Shown here piece after piece: positions 1 through 7,721 of a DNA stretch of 64,000 nt. Under the pieces are notes generated by a model, which did not search any database, had not been told where the DNA came from, and worked only from the letters and a program-made list of their open reading frames with translations. Source of the DNA: JAHEJA01 sp965656445 (GTDB lineage: Bacteria; Pseudomonadota; Alphaproteobacteria; Rhodobacterales; Rhodobacteraceae); contig CBFHKO010000001.1 of assembly GCA_965656445.1 (NCBI GenBank), forward strand, positions 558,001 through 622,000. Reading direction: 5' to 3'. The translations under genes and the position numbers were made by a program. Numbering within the stretch: the first letter of the stretch is position 1; every line of letters begins with the position of its first letter.

Positions 1-1
1 G

Positions 2-805
2 GCGTCTCTTGCGTCGCTTGCAGATATCGCAGTTCGTGTTGATGCTGTTGCGGAAGCAGAACCAGCCTATCGTCCGCTGCTCAAAGATGTGCGTGCCCTT
101 GAAAAGCAAATTCGCCACATCAAAGAGCAAGAAGAAGAGCTCAAGACGTCCCTGTCTCGCCTCGGTACGGGGTCTGAAAATGACGCGCGTCGTGCAGAGC
201 TTGAAACAGGGATTGCCGTCTTTGAAGCCGAGATTTCTGAGCTCACCTCAGAAATTCCGCTTGAATGGAAGGATGCGCATGACACGTTCAAATTCCTAAC
301 GGATGCTGAAACCAAAGCACGCAATGACTATCGCCGTGCAGGTGACAAATCATTCGAAGCGGTTGTTGAACTCCAAGAAATCATTGATGCCTCCGCAACC
401 TATATTGCGGCAGAAGCGGATTTGATGGCCTTACGCAGCGTGGTTGAAACTGCTGACTTCCCAGAGGCAGAAGAAGCCGCGAAAATCGCAGAACGTCAGT
501 TCCGTGAAATTGCCGGGGCGGATGATGTCAAAAAAGCTTTGGGCAAAGTCAAAAAAGCGCTCGGCAAACGCAAAAAGGATCGTGAAACAGCCTTGGAGGA
601 ATACGAAGAGGCCGTTCAATTGTACACCGCACAGCTCGCATGGCGTGGCACAATTGAACAACAGATCGGTTCAGACGTTGCGACTTATGCCGCGGCTCTG
701 TCGACAACGATTGGCTCAAGGATGCAGTCGAAACTCAGCCGTGAACAGGCTTTGTTCCTTGCCTCCTGTACGGCAGTCCACAAAGACTTGTCGCTCAACT
801 TCTAA
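2..805 (+). CDS. Coiled-coil protein of unknown function, 5' end outside the window
   Basis: The frame is open from the first complete codon at base 2 to the TAA at 803-805, so the N-terminus lies left of the window. The visible 267 residues are rich in Glu, Lys, Ala and Arg, with heptad-like stretches (ALEKQIRHIKEQEEELK near the start, then a Lys-rich KKALGKVKKALGKRKK segment). I see no signal peptide, membrane segment or catalytic motif in this part. A strong terminator follows directly, so it is the last gene of its transcript. I do not recognise the family; a cytoplasmic coiled-coil scaffold is the most that can be said. An ATG- or GTG-started gene beginning at about base 89 is unlikely because coding continues upstream. 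Confidence 0.75.
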   Translation, partial: ASLASLADIAVRVDAVAEAEPAYRPLLKDVRALEKQIRHIKEQEEELKTSLSRLGTGSENDARRAELETGIAVFEAEISELTSEIPLEWKDAHDTFKFLTDAETKARNDYRRAGDKSFEAVVELQEIIDASATYIAAEADLMALRSVVETADFPEAEEAAKIAERQFREIAGADDVKKALGKVKKALGKRKKDRETALEEYEEAVQLYTAQLAWRGTIEQQIGSDVATYAAALSTTIGSRMQSKLSREQALFLASCTAVHKDLSLNF

Positions 806-813
806 AACCATTG

Positions 814-846
814 AAAGGGCCGCTCATTCAGCGGCCCTTTTCTTTT
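814..846 (+). terminator. Rho-independent terminator after the coiled-coil gene
   Basis: An 11-bp perfect stem (AAAGGGCCGCT, 814-824, with AGCGGCCCTTT, 830-840) closes a CATTC loop and runs into a T-rich tail. It starts 8 bases after the stop codon. Confidence 0.9.
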
Positions 847-957
847 GGCTTCCTCAGGCTCCACCATGATACCATACAAAGCCAAAGCTCTGAGAAACGA
901 CCTTGATTCTGCGGGCAAATTGACTAATTAGTCTAACACCCCAGAACGAGGCTCAAC

Positions 958-1368
958 ATGATCCAATATGCGCTCAAATGTGACAACGATCATACATTTG
1001 ATAGTTGGTTCCAATCGGCGTCTGCCTTCGACAAATTGAAATCCGCAGGTATGATCATTTGTGAAACCTGTGGGTCCTCTCATATCAACAAAGCCATCAT
1101 GGCCCCCAATGTTGCGCCCTCTCGCAAACAAGTCACTCTCGCACCCCAAGCCGAAGAGACCCCAGTTGCTGAAATACAAAAAACTGTCGAAGCCAATTCC
1201 GAATACGTTGGTCAGAATTTTGCCAAAGAAGCCCGGTCCATGCATCTTGGTGAAACTGAAGAGCGCTCAATCTACGGCGAAGCGAAACTCGAAGATGCTA
1301 AAAAGCTGATCGACGATGGAATTCCGGTCGTTCCCCTCCCCTTTGTGCCAAAACGCAAAAAGAACTAG
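958..1368 (+). CDS. DUF1178 family protein
   Basis: A 136-aa protein opening MIQYALKCDNDHTFDSWF, the typical start of the DUF1178 family, small proteins conserved in alpha- and betaproteobacteria with no assigned reaction. Two Cys pairs in the first 45 residues (KCDNDH and CETCGSSH) look like a zinc-ribbon-type metal site; the middle is a low-complexity Ala/Pro/Gln/Glu linker, and the C-terminus ends in basic residues (PKRKKN). The start at 958 has a purine-rich upstream stretch (ACGAGGC). It stands alone between the upstream terminator and the lysC leader. The family call is firm; the function is unknown. Confidence 0.85.
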   Translation: MIQYALKCDNDHTFDSWFQSASAFDKLKSAGMIICETCGSSHINKAIMAPNVAPSRKQVTLAPQAEETPVAEIQKTVEANSEYVGQNFAKEARSMHLGETEERSIYGEAKLEDAKKLIDDGIPVVPLPFVPKRKKN

Positions 1369-1425
1369 CCAATCCGTTCAATGACGAAGGCTAATAAAGA
1401 GCCGAAAGCGTTGAACTTATACTGT

Positions 1426-1443
1426 GCCGCGCGACAGCGTGGC
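1426..1443 (+). other. Hairpin between the DUF1178 gene and lysC
   Basis: GCCGCGC pairs with GCGTGGC around a GACA loop (7 bp, one G-T pair), followed by TCATTTT. It could be a weak terminator for the DUF1178 gene or part of the lysC leader. The leader does not look like a lysine riboswitch. Confidence 0.3.
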
Positions 1444-1520
1444 TCATTTTGGGAATACTCCCTTGTACTTATAGTCACAAAATCATAAACCCCCTGCACT
1501 ATATGACCAAAGGGAACAAA

Positions 1521-2759
1521 ATGCCCGTACTTGTGATGAAATTTGGCGGCACCTCTGTCGCGACATTGGACCGGATCAAACGCGCAGCAAAGCGCGTCGG
1601 ATTAGAAATTGCCAAAGGCTACGATGTAATCGTTATCGTCTCTGCCATGTCTGGCAAGACGAATGAGCTTGTCGGATGGGTGAATGAAACCTCCCCTCTC
1701 TATGATGCGCGCGAATATGACGCCGTTGTGTCCTCGGGCGAAAACGTCACTGCAGGTTTGATGGCTCTCACGTTGCAAGAAATGGATATCCCTGCCCGCA
1801 GCTGGCAAGGATGGCAAGTTCCCGTCAAAACGACCTCTGCCCATTCTTCGGCGCGGATTGAGGAAATTCCCTCTGAAAACATCACCACGAAATTCAACGA
1901 GGGTATGCGCGTCGCTGTTGTCGCTGGGTTCCAAGGGGTGTCGCCAGAGGGCCGCATTACAACGCTTGGACGTGGCGGGTCGGATACAACCGCCGTTGCC
2001 TTTGCTGCTGCCTTTGAAGCAGAGCGCTGTGACATCTACACAGATGTTGACGGGATCTACACAACAGACCCCCGCATCGCAGAAAAAGCGCGCAAACTGG
2101 ACAAAATATCTTTCGAAGAAATGCTAGAATTGGCATCTCTCGGCGCCAAAGTCTTACAGACTCGCTCCGTTGAACTTGCCATGCGCTACAAAGTGAAATT
2201 ACGGGTTCTCTCAAGTTTTGAAGAACCCTCAGACGAAGCAGGTACCTTAGTGTGTGCCGAGGAGGAAATCATGGAATCTAACGTCGTATCAGGCATTGCA
2301 TATTCTCGAGACGAAGCAAAAATGACCCTCGTTTCCGTTGAGGACCGTCCAGGTATCGCCGCTGCGATTTTTGGCCCTCTCTCGGATGCTGGCGTAAATG
2401 TAGACATGATCATCCAGAACATCGGTGACGATGGGCGCACTGACATGACATTCTCTTGCCCAACAGATCAAGTGTTGCGCGCACAAAAGGCCTTAGATGC
2501 CTCCAAAGCGTCTGGCGATCTCAACTATGTGGACCTCATCTCGGATACAAATGTCGCCAAGGTCTCTGCTGTTGGCATCGGAATGCGGAGCCAATCTGGT
2601 GTTGCAGCTAAAATGTTCAAGACGCTCTCCGACGAAGGTATTAATATTAAGGTCATTGCGACATCAGAAATCAAAATTTCTGTGTTAATTGACCGTAAAT
2701 ATATGGAACTTGCCGTTCAGGCGTTGCATGATGCCTTTGAATTAGAGAAAGCATCATAA
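1521..2759 (+). CDS. lysC: Aspartate kinase
   Basis: Aspartokinase phosphorylates L-aspartate with ATP, the first step towards lysine, threonine and methionine. The 412-aa protein opens MPVLVMKFGGTSVA, with the KFGGTS nucleotide/substrate motif at residues 7-12; the kinase domain carries GRGGSDTTA, and two ACT domains follow from about residue 265 (feedback binding of lysine/threonine is the family norm). The length matches single-chain alphaproteobacterial LysC. I chose the ATG at 1521, preceded by AAAGGGA; the frame is open further upstream but without homology-like sequence. ptsP starts 14 bases after the stop, its ribosome-binding site overlapping this stop codon, so the two are probably co-transcribed, an arrangement usual in Rhodobacteraceae. 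Confidence 0.97.
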   Translation: MPVLVMKFGGTSVATLDRIKRAAKRVGLEIAKGYDVIVIVSAMSGKTNELVGWVNETSPLYDAREYDAVVSSGENVTAGLMALTLQEMDIPARSWQGWQVPVKTTSAHSSARIEEIPSENITTKFNEGMRVAVVAGFQGVSPEGRITTLGRGGSDTTAVAFAAAFEAERCDIYTDVDGIYTTDPRIAEKARKLDKISFEEMLELASLGAKVLQTRSVELAMRYKVKLRVLSSFEEPSDEAGTLVCAEEEIMESNVVSGIAYSRDEAKMTLVSVEDRPGIAAAIFGPLSDAGVNVDMIIQNIGDDGRTDMTFSCPTDQVLRAQKALDASKASGDLNYVDLISDTNVAKVSAVGIGMRSQSGVAAKMFKTLSDEGINIKVIATSEIKISVLIDRKYMELAVQALHDAFELEKAS

Positions 2760-2773
2760 GGGGCACTTTGCCC

Positions 2774-5014
2774 ATGCCAGAAAGAACAGAGAGCGAAAGC
2801 CGCAAACTATTGGGTCGCCTGCGCGACACAATGGCAGAAGAAGGCGAAGGTCAGCAGCGGCTCAATAAAATCACTCATTTGATTGCAGATTCAATCGGAT
2901 GCGAAGTCTGTTCTATCTATCTGTTCCGCGATGACGAAACTCTTGAACTCTGCGCTACAGAAGGTCTGCGCTCTGAGGCCGTGCATGAAACCCGCCTTCG
3001 CATGGGCGAAGGTTTGGTGGGTCGCGTCGCCAAGCTCAACTCTGTGATTAATACCGCCGATGCCCCCAGTGAGCGGGGCTTTCGGTTTATGCCGGAAACA
3101 GGCGAGGAAATTTATTCTTCGTTCCTGGGCCTTCCCATCCAACGCCTTGGTGAAAAACTCGGCGTCTTAGTTGTCCAATCCAAAGACGCGCGGGAATTTA
3201 CCGCAGACGAGATTTATGGCCTCGAAGTTGTTGCGATGATCTTGGCGGAAATGGCTGAGCTTGGTGCCTTTGTGGATGAGGGGTCTGCGCTAGGGGGGTT
3301 GCACCAACTCCAGAGGCTCTTTCGCGCAAGTACAGCCCAAGAGGGGGCGGCCCGTGGGCATGTCTGGCTCCATGAGCCGCGCGTTGTCGTCACTAATTTG
3401 GTCTGTGAAGATTCCACAGTGGAAAAGATACGCCTTAACGAGGCCGTGGATCAATTGCGCGCCAGCGTCGATGCTATGTTGGCCAATGTCAAATCCGGCG
3501 ACAAAGAGCAATTAGAAGTCTTAGAAGCCTACAAAATGTTCGCCCATTCCCGCGGTTGGATGCGCCGTATTGAGACGGATATCGAAACAGGTCTCTCAGC
3601 AGAAGCTGCTGTTGAAAAAGAACAATCTGCTGCCCGTGCGCGTCTGTCTCAAGTGTCGGACGCCTATATGCGTGATCGTCTTCACGACCTTGACGATTTA
3701 TCAAACCGCCTCTTGCGCATCCTCACCGGTCAGGGCCGTGAAACAGGCGCCGAAATGCCCGCCGATCCGATTTTGATTGCTCGCAATATTGGTCCCGCCG
3801 AATTGTTAGATTATGGGCGGTCCTTGAAAGGGATTGTCTTGGAAGAAGGCTCCGTAGGCAGCCATGCTACAATCGTAGCCCGTGCCTTGGCCATTCCCTT
3901 GATCATTCATGCCAAAAACATCACGACTGAGGCTTTGAATGGGGATGAAATCTTGGTGGATGGCGATCAGGGGATTGTCCATCTTCGTCCCGACGAAACC
4001 GTGGCGAATGCCTTCAATGACAAAATCGCGATGGAAGCCAAGGCGCAAGAACGCTACGCCGCAATCCGTGATGTGGAGACCGTTACACGGGATGGCACCC
4101 GTATTGACATGGTCATGAATGCAGGTCTCATGGCCGATTTGCCGAGCCTACAAAATTCAGGGGCTGAAGGTGTGGGGCTCTTCCGGACCGAATTACAATT
4201 CCTCGTTCGTAACAAAATGCCCAAACGCTCTGAGCTCTCAGAGCTGTATAGCCGTGTCATGGATGCAGCAGACGGCAAACGCGTTGTGTTTCGGACATTG
4301 GATATTGGATCGGACAAAGTCCTCTCTTATATGCCCTTGATCAAAGAGCCCAATCCCGCATTAGGCTGGCGGGCTATTCGTGTTGGGTTGGACAAGCCAG
4401 GCGTCTTGCGGATGCAGCTTCAGGCTCTATTGAGGGCTGCAAAGGGGCGTCCCCTCAGTGTGATGTTTCCCTTCATTGCCCAACCCAGTGAATTCGATTT
4501 TGCACGCGCAGAAGTTGATAAGGCCCTAGTGCGCGAAGAGCGTTTGGGGCATGTCCTGCCTGAGAGTATCGAGATTGGGGTCATGTTGGAGACGCCTTCA
4601 CTGGCCTTTGCACCAGATGCGTTTTTTTCCAAAGTGGATTTTATGTCCATTGGTGGGAATGATCTCAAGCAATTCTTCTTTGCTGCCGATCGTGAAAACG
4701 AACTTGTACGCAAACGCTATGACACATTGAACAGTGGCTTCATAAGTTTCTTGGAACTGATCGTGGAAAAGAGCAAACGCACGAATACAAAATTGTCTTT
4801 CTGCGGCGAAGATGCGGGACGCCCCATCGAAGCCTTGGCTTTGGCTGCAATTGGAATAACGAATCTCTCCATGCGTCCTGCCTCGATTGGGCCTGTTAAA
4901 AATGTTCTGCTTAAAACCGACCTGACAGATATAAAAAGGGCCATGGATCGCGCACGTGAGAGTGGCGACGAATCTCTTCGCCAATCTATTATTGATGCTG
5001 TGCGAAATAGCTAA
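2774..5014 (+). CDS. ptsP: PTS-Ntr enzyme I (PEP-protein phosphotransferase with GAF domain)
   Basis: Takes a phosphate from phosphoenolpyruvate and passes it to NPr, the head of the regulatory nitrogen PTS. 746 aa: an N-terminal GAF domain (about 15-160, sensing nitrogen status in the family), the HPr-binding/enzyme I N-terminal domain (about 165-290), the phosphohistidine domain with GSHATIVARALA (active His364), and the PEP-binding TIM barrel with active Cys677 in CGEDAGR. The length is that expected for PtsP rather than sugar-PTS EI, which lacks GAF. Start: ATG 2774, with AAGGGG 10 bases upstream overlapping the lysC stop; a TTG at 2768 is a weaker alternative. It follows lysC as a two-gene unit. 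Confidence 0.96.
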   Translation: MPERTESESRKLLGRLRDTMAEEGEGQQRLNKITHLIADSIGCEVCSIYLFRDDETLELCATEGLRSEAVHETRLRMGEGLVGRVAKLNSVINTADAPSERGFRFMPETGEEIYSSFLGLPIQRLGEKLGVLVVQSKDAREFTADEIYGLEVVAMILAEMAELGAFVDEGSALGGLHQLQRLFRASTAQEGAARGHVWLHEPRVVVTNLVCEDSTVEKIRLNEAVDQLRASVDAMLANVKSGDKEQLEVLEAYKMFAHSRGWMRRIETDIETGLSAEAAVEKEQSAARARLSQVSDAYMRDRLHDLDDLSNRLLRILTGQGRETGAEMPADPILIARNIGPAELLDYGRSLKGIVLEEGSVGSHATIVARALAIPLIIHAKNITTEALNGDEILVDGDQGIVHLRPDETVANAFNDKIAMEAKAQERYAAIRDVETVTRDGTRIDMVMNAGLMADLPSLQNSGAEGVGLFRTELQFLVRNKMPKRSELSELYSRVMDAADGKRVVFRTLDIGSDKVLSYMPLIKEPNPALGWRAIRVGLDKPGVLRMQLQALLRAAKGRPLSVMFPFIAQPSEFDFARAEVDKALVREERLGHVLPESIEIGVMLETPSLAFAPDAFFSKVDFMSIGGNDLKQFFFAADRENELVRKRYDTLNSGFISFLELIVEKSKRTNTKLSFCGEDAGRPIEALALAAIGITNLSMRPASIGPVKNVLLKTDLTDIKRAMDRARESGDESLRQSIIDAVRNS

Positions 5015-5054
5015 GTATCTGAAATAATTAATCATAATCCGAACTTATGGACTA

Positions 5055-5073
5055 ACTACCCCTTTGGGGAATA
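5055..5073. promoter_or_regulatory. CCCC-TTT-GGGG palindromic element
   Basis: ACTACCCC TTT GGGGAATA resembles the stronger palindrome at 7702-7721 in front of the LuxR-type genes. Its centre is about 65 bp upstream of the small ORF at 5129, a distance compatible with an activator site near -40. Its role as an operator is inferred from the similarity only. Confidence 0.4.
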
Positions 5074-5128
5074 AGAGTTTACTAAAGCTCGCGCTTTATT
5101 ACCAATATAGAGCAAAGGAGCTAGTACA

Positions 5129-5287
5129 ATGGAATTGATGCAAGTTAAGAACTTGGTTGTCTTTTATGCAACGCTATCTCAGGAGGCCGCTATGTCACCC
5201 CCTATTCCTGAAATGGAGCATCTTGGATCATTCGATTCAGAGCAACCGAATGACCGTGCAAATCCCCTCATCTGTTCCGAAGGATAA
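5129..5287 (+). CDS. Possible small protein, 52 aa
   Basis: An ATG at 5129 has a good ribosome-binding site (AAAGGAG, 8 bases upstream) and encodes 52 residues starting MELMQVKNLVVFYATLSQEA and ending PLICSEG before TAA. A CCCC-TTT-GGGG element lies upstream, giving it the look of a regulated small gene. I do not recognise the product; it has no clear membrane segment and carries a Pro/Glu/Asp-rich middle. A second frame (5157-5456) overlaps it, and a frameshift joining the two cannot be ruled out. Support is the ribosome-binding site and context only. Confidence 0.4.
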   Translation: MELMQVKNLVVFYATLSQEAAMSPPIPEMEHLGSFDSEQPNDRANPLICSEG

Positions 5288-5463
5288 CCCCCGTGACGGT
5301 GTCGGCAACGAGCCACGCCAACAGCGGGTTCAATTCAAGTGGCGCTGTACAAAGGCCAATATCCAATTTGCCCCATGCACCAACACATCAGACCGCCTTG
5401 CAGACCTGCATCTTATTCAAACACAAAAAATTTCAAGCAAGTGTCTTAGGACATGATCAAAAT
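5288..5463. other. Short region with no recognised gene
   Basis: The 3' flank of the small ORF, running up to the convergent globin gene. I see no terminator with a U-tract, repeat or RNA gene. One frame stays open to 5456 but has no start with a ribosome-binding site and no recognisable sequence. Confidence 0.4.
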
Positions 5464-5877
5464 TTAAGTTAACTTTGGTGGGCGACCGTCCGTGTCCCGC
5501 AAACTTTCCAAGCCCAAGCTCAACCCTCGGCCGATCCGATGGGCCATATGAGACCAGATTTCGCAATCCTGTTCGGTCAACTCTTCAGATAAGACACGAT
5601 CAAAAAGCCCCAACCAAATCGCAAAGTGCTTCGTCTGGATGGCAGGTACAGTTGCATGCACCATCATCGGATTTCCCGAATACCCTGGCTCATACAGCAA
5701 GGCTTTCGCCCAAAAGGCCGTTATCTTTGCTTCGTGTTCGGCCCAAGCATGCGTATCATCAGAAATCCGTTCATTAAAGATGGGCCCCAAAACGGGATGC
5801 CCGCGCACTTGAGCATAGAAGCGTGACACAACACGTGCGATGTCCGCTTGGCTTGCCTCAATTCTAGGGCCGTACAT
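5464..5877 (-). CDS. Group III truncated haemoglobin
   Basis: A 137-aa single-domain globin of the truncated group III type, a haem protein that binds O2 or NO; the physiological role in this family is usually linked to NO or redox stress. Visible features: Phe20-Tyr21 (B9/B10), the HPVLGPIF stretch (27-34), the Phe55-Trp56 pair, and the likely proximal His84 in KHFAIWL. The start is ATG at 5877, overlapping the upstream stop as TAATG; the longer GTG-started frame from 5895 overlaps the upstream gene and is not needed. It is translationally coupled to the 51-aa membrane protein upstream, and an NsrR-like palindrome lies in front of the pair. Confidence 0.88.
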   Translation of the reverse strand: MYGPRIEASQADIARVVSRFYAQVRGHPVLGPIFNERISDDTHAWAEHEAKITAFWAKALLYEPGYSGNPMMVHATVPAIQTKHFAIWLGLFDRVLSEELTEQDCEIWSHMAHRIGRGLSLGLESLRDTDGRPPKLT

Positions 5878-6032
5878 TAGGCCATCAAAGCCCACATCGC
5901 GAATAAGATCACGATGAGATAGATCAACATGTTAAACATGGACCGTATGAGGCCCTGATCACTTTCTGGTTCAACGTTGAGATATTCACAGACCTTTGTT
6001 CCGGGCCAAAGAATGATTTCTGAAATAGACAT
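5877..6032 (-). CDS. 51-aa single-pass membrane protein coupled to the globin
   Basis: A short ORF (ATG 6032 to TAA 5877-5879) whose stop overlaps the globin start (TAATG). The protein begins MSISEIILWPGTKVCEYLNV and ends in one hydrophobic segment (MLIYLIVILFAMWALMA, about residues 35-51), so it should be a bitopic membrane peptide with its N-terminal 30 residues on one side. A ribosome-binding site (AGAGG in the reverse strand, about 9 bases upstream) supports it. The strict coupling suggests equal production with the globin, for example as a membrane tether or electron-transfer partner; that function is inference. I do not recognise the family. Confidence 0.7.
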   Translation of the reverse strand: MSISEIILWPGTKVCEYLNVEPESDQGLIRSMFNMLIYLIVILFAMWALMA

Positions 6033-6079
6033 GTGTAAACCTCTGCTGTTTCATCACAAAGGTGACATAGCTCAATTAA

Positions 6080-6098
6080 TAAGTATTTAAAATACCTA
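6080..6098. promoter_or_regulatory. NsrR-like palindrome upstream of the globin pair
   Basis: GTATTT-A-AAATAC (6083-6095) is a perfect inverted repeat within AT-rich DNA about 50 bp upstream of the membrane-peptide start. It resembles the ATTT-AAAT core of NO-responsive NsrR operators, which would suit a globin operon. No nsrR gene is in the window, so the assignment is inference. Confidence 0.4.
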
Positions 6099-6144
6099 AT
6101 TTAACACGTGAGACAAAATGCCGTTAAATCGACCCCTTACCCAC

Positions 6145-6894
6145 CTAATCCCAGCGCCAATGAATGAAAAATTCTTGGCCAATTTTTGGCTCATGCAATG
6201 TAAGGGTCGCAACGTTGTCTTTACAAACCAAGCCTGTCGGTGCTGCGGCAAGCGGTGTTGCAGACACCCTGCCCTCCGCCCAAATTTTCGAAGGGATCCT
6301 GTTTGGGGGAAAGATGACCGTTAACTTTGCCTCGGCCGTTGGGTGAAGAATAAGTGAGCTAAAGAAATTTTCGGGATCGTTATATGGGTTTGTGAAATCT
6401 ATTTCGTAACAAAATTTTGCCTGTTCGCCGTCGGTTAGCGCAGGATCAAACCGTTTTTCGTAATAATCTGTATTTCCACTTGTCTTGACTGGCGTGACCA
6501 CTTGCCCATCCAGACGACATTCACTGATGTTGCCTGAGGTCATAAATAATTCCTCAAATCGCTCTAATGTCTCAGCGACAGTTGTCAGATCGATCTCTTG
6601 TCGCAAGCGCGCCATATCCAGATCTTCGAGAATTTCTACAGAAAAGTTGAGCTCGTTGACAAAATACTCAAAACCCAACCCAAGCGTACTAAAGGTTTCC
6701 AGATACTCATGAAACTCAGAGATCCCATCACGCACGCTTGCTGCGTCAAATTTCGCAACAATATTGCGAATGTGAATTTTTGCCGTTTCATCCGATATGC
6801 CCAAGACTTGAGCAATGGCTGTCCGCGTGGCCCCTCTAACCAACAAAGGTAAAACTTCTTTTTCTCGTGGTGTTAGTGACGGTGGACGCCTCAT
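6145..6894 (-). CDS. Regulator with N-terminal LuxR-type HTH and unknown C-terminal domain (paralogue 2)
   Basis: A 249-aa protein. Residues 4-60 form a LuxR/GerE-type helix-turn-helix (PSLTPREKEVLPLLVRGATR, then IAQVLGISDETAKIHI), placed at the N-terminus instead of the usual C-terminus. The remaining 190 residues show no receiver or autoinducer domain and end FFIHWRWD, matching YAIHWSWVE of the upstream paralogue. Start ATG 6894 overlaps the paralogue stop (ATGA), so the two are translationally coupled; a longer TTG-started frame is unnecessary. Likely a DNA-binding regulator whose C-terminal part senses or oligomerises; the target is unknown. It lies just upstream of, and on the same strand as, the globin pair. 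Confidence 0.8.
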   Translation of the reverse strand: MRRPPSLTPREKEVLPLLVRGATRTAIAQVLGISDETAKIHIRNIVAKFDAASVRDGISEFHEYLETFSTLGLGFEYFVNELNFSVEILEDLDMARLRQEIDLTTVAETLERFEELFMTSGNISECRLDGQVVTPVKTSGNTDYYEKRFDPALTDGEQAKFCYEIDFTNPYNDPENFFSSLILHPTAEAKLTVIFPPNRIPSKIWAEGRVSATPLAAAPTGLVCKDNVATLTLHEPKIGQEFFIHWRWD

Positions 6895-7670
6895 TCTACC
6901 CAACTCCAATGGATCGCATAGCGATTTTCAAATTTGGTATCTGGGACAAAGACCTGTGCGCACTGACCTTTGATCTCAAATGTCACATCTGGATCATCCA
7001 CTGGACGCCCCAAGCGCGTATGCTCAAACCAAACGTGCGCTGGCATCTGCTGTTTAGGGAAATTAAGGGTCATAATCAATTCGCCGATGGGTAGACCAAC
7101 AGTAACGGCATGCCTTTCCTCCCTGGCAAGATACACATTGACTAAGTCACATTCCAAAAGCCAGTTAAATTCATCGCCTTGTAAGCAGGCATCATCGGTT
7201 GAGCTGTTTACGACGTGTCGCCATGCTTCGACAGACGCAGCGTCAGTGGGAGTTCCATTGACTCTTAGGTTTTCTACCTGCCCCCAGACGTGCTGAACAC
7301 TTTGAATAGTGATACTCTCTGGCTTGATCGCAACAACATCCCAATCCTTGACAAGGTGCGCATCCGTTCGGTTGTCGTGCAAAGTGACGGTATTGCGGTT
7401 CGTCTTTATAAAATAGTTAAAATTCATTCCCTCAGGCAAATACAAGCGCGCGTATTCTTGCATGGCGGTATAGCCTTCGGGCACCGTCTTAACACCGAAC
7501 TTTTTCAAGAGTTGTCGTGTGTGGAATTTAACCGTTTCACTAGAAACGCTCAGTGTTTGGGCGATTTCGATACGTGTCGCCCCACTTAACAAAAACGGCA
7601 ACACTTCCTTTTCACGTTCGGTCAAAATCGGTGGCTGTTTCAATGTGCAGTTTCCATAAAACAAATTCAC
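6891..7670 (-). CDS. Regulator with N-terminal LuxR-type HTH and unknown C-terminal domain (paralogue 1)
   Basis: A 259-aa paralogue of the downstream gene: the N-terminal HTH has PPILTEREKEVLPFLLSG followed by IAQTLSVSSETVKFH (about residues 13-60), and the C-terminal region shares the pattern of an acidic strand, a LxxxFPxxxxPxxxW motif and a final HWSW. The start is probably GTG at 7670; there is no in-frame ATG until well into the protein and the ribosome-binding site is poor. A near-perfect palindrome (7702-7721) sits about 40 bp upstream and may be an autoregulatory operator. It is divergent from ileS. No sensory domain that I can name is present. Confidence 0.78.
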   Translation of the reverse strand: MNLFYGNCTLKQPPILTEREKEVLPFLLSGATRIEIAQTLSVSSETVKFHTRQLLKKFGVKTVPEGYTAMQEYARLYLPEGMNFNYFIKTNRNTVTLHDNRTDAHLVKDWDVVAIKPESITIQSVQHVWGQVENLRVNGTPTDAASVEAWRHVVNSSTDDACLQGDEFNWLLECDLVNVYLAREERHAVTVGLPIGELIMTLNFPKQQMPAHVWFEHTRLGRPVDDPDVTFEIKGQCAQVFVPDTKFENRYAIHWSWVE

Positions 7671-7701
7671 TCGGAATGTAATAATCTTTGGGTCAATAAG
7701 A

Positions 7702-7721
7702 ACTCCCCCCTTTGGGGGAGT
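7702..7721. promoter_or_regulatory. ACTCCCCC-CTTT-GGGGGAGT palindrome
   Basis: Perfect 8-bp arms around a 4-bp centre between the divergent LuxR-type gene and ileS. There is no U-tract on either strand, so it is not a terminator. Related, weaker elements lie at 5055-5073 and 34221-34243. It is probably an operator for a dimeric HTH protein, possibly the adjacent regulators. Confidence 0.5.

Noticed and set aside
1449..1520. Upstream extension of lysC
   Set aside because: The conserved aspartokinase start (MPVLVMKFGGTS) is at 1521 with a ribosome-binding site; the extension has no homology-like sequence.
1369..1520. Possible lysine riboswitch upstream of lysC
   Set aside because: The leader is too short and shows only one small hairpin; lysine riboswitches are not typical of this group.
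5157..5456. A 99-codon open frame overlapping the small ORF at 5129
   Set aside because: No ribosome-binding site at its start, an odd composition, and a better-supported ORF overlaps it. Kept only as a possible frameshift partner.
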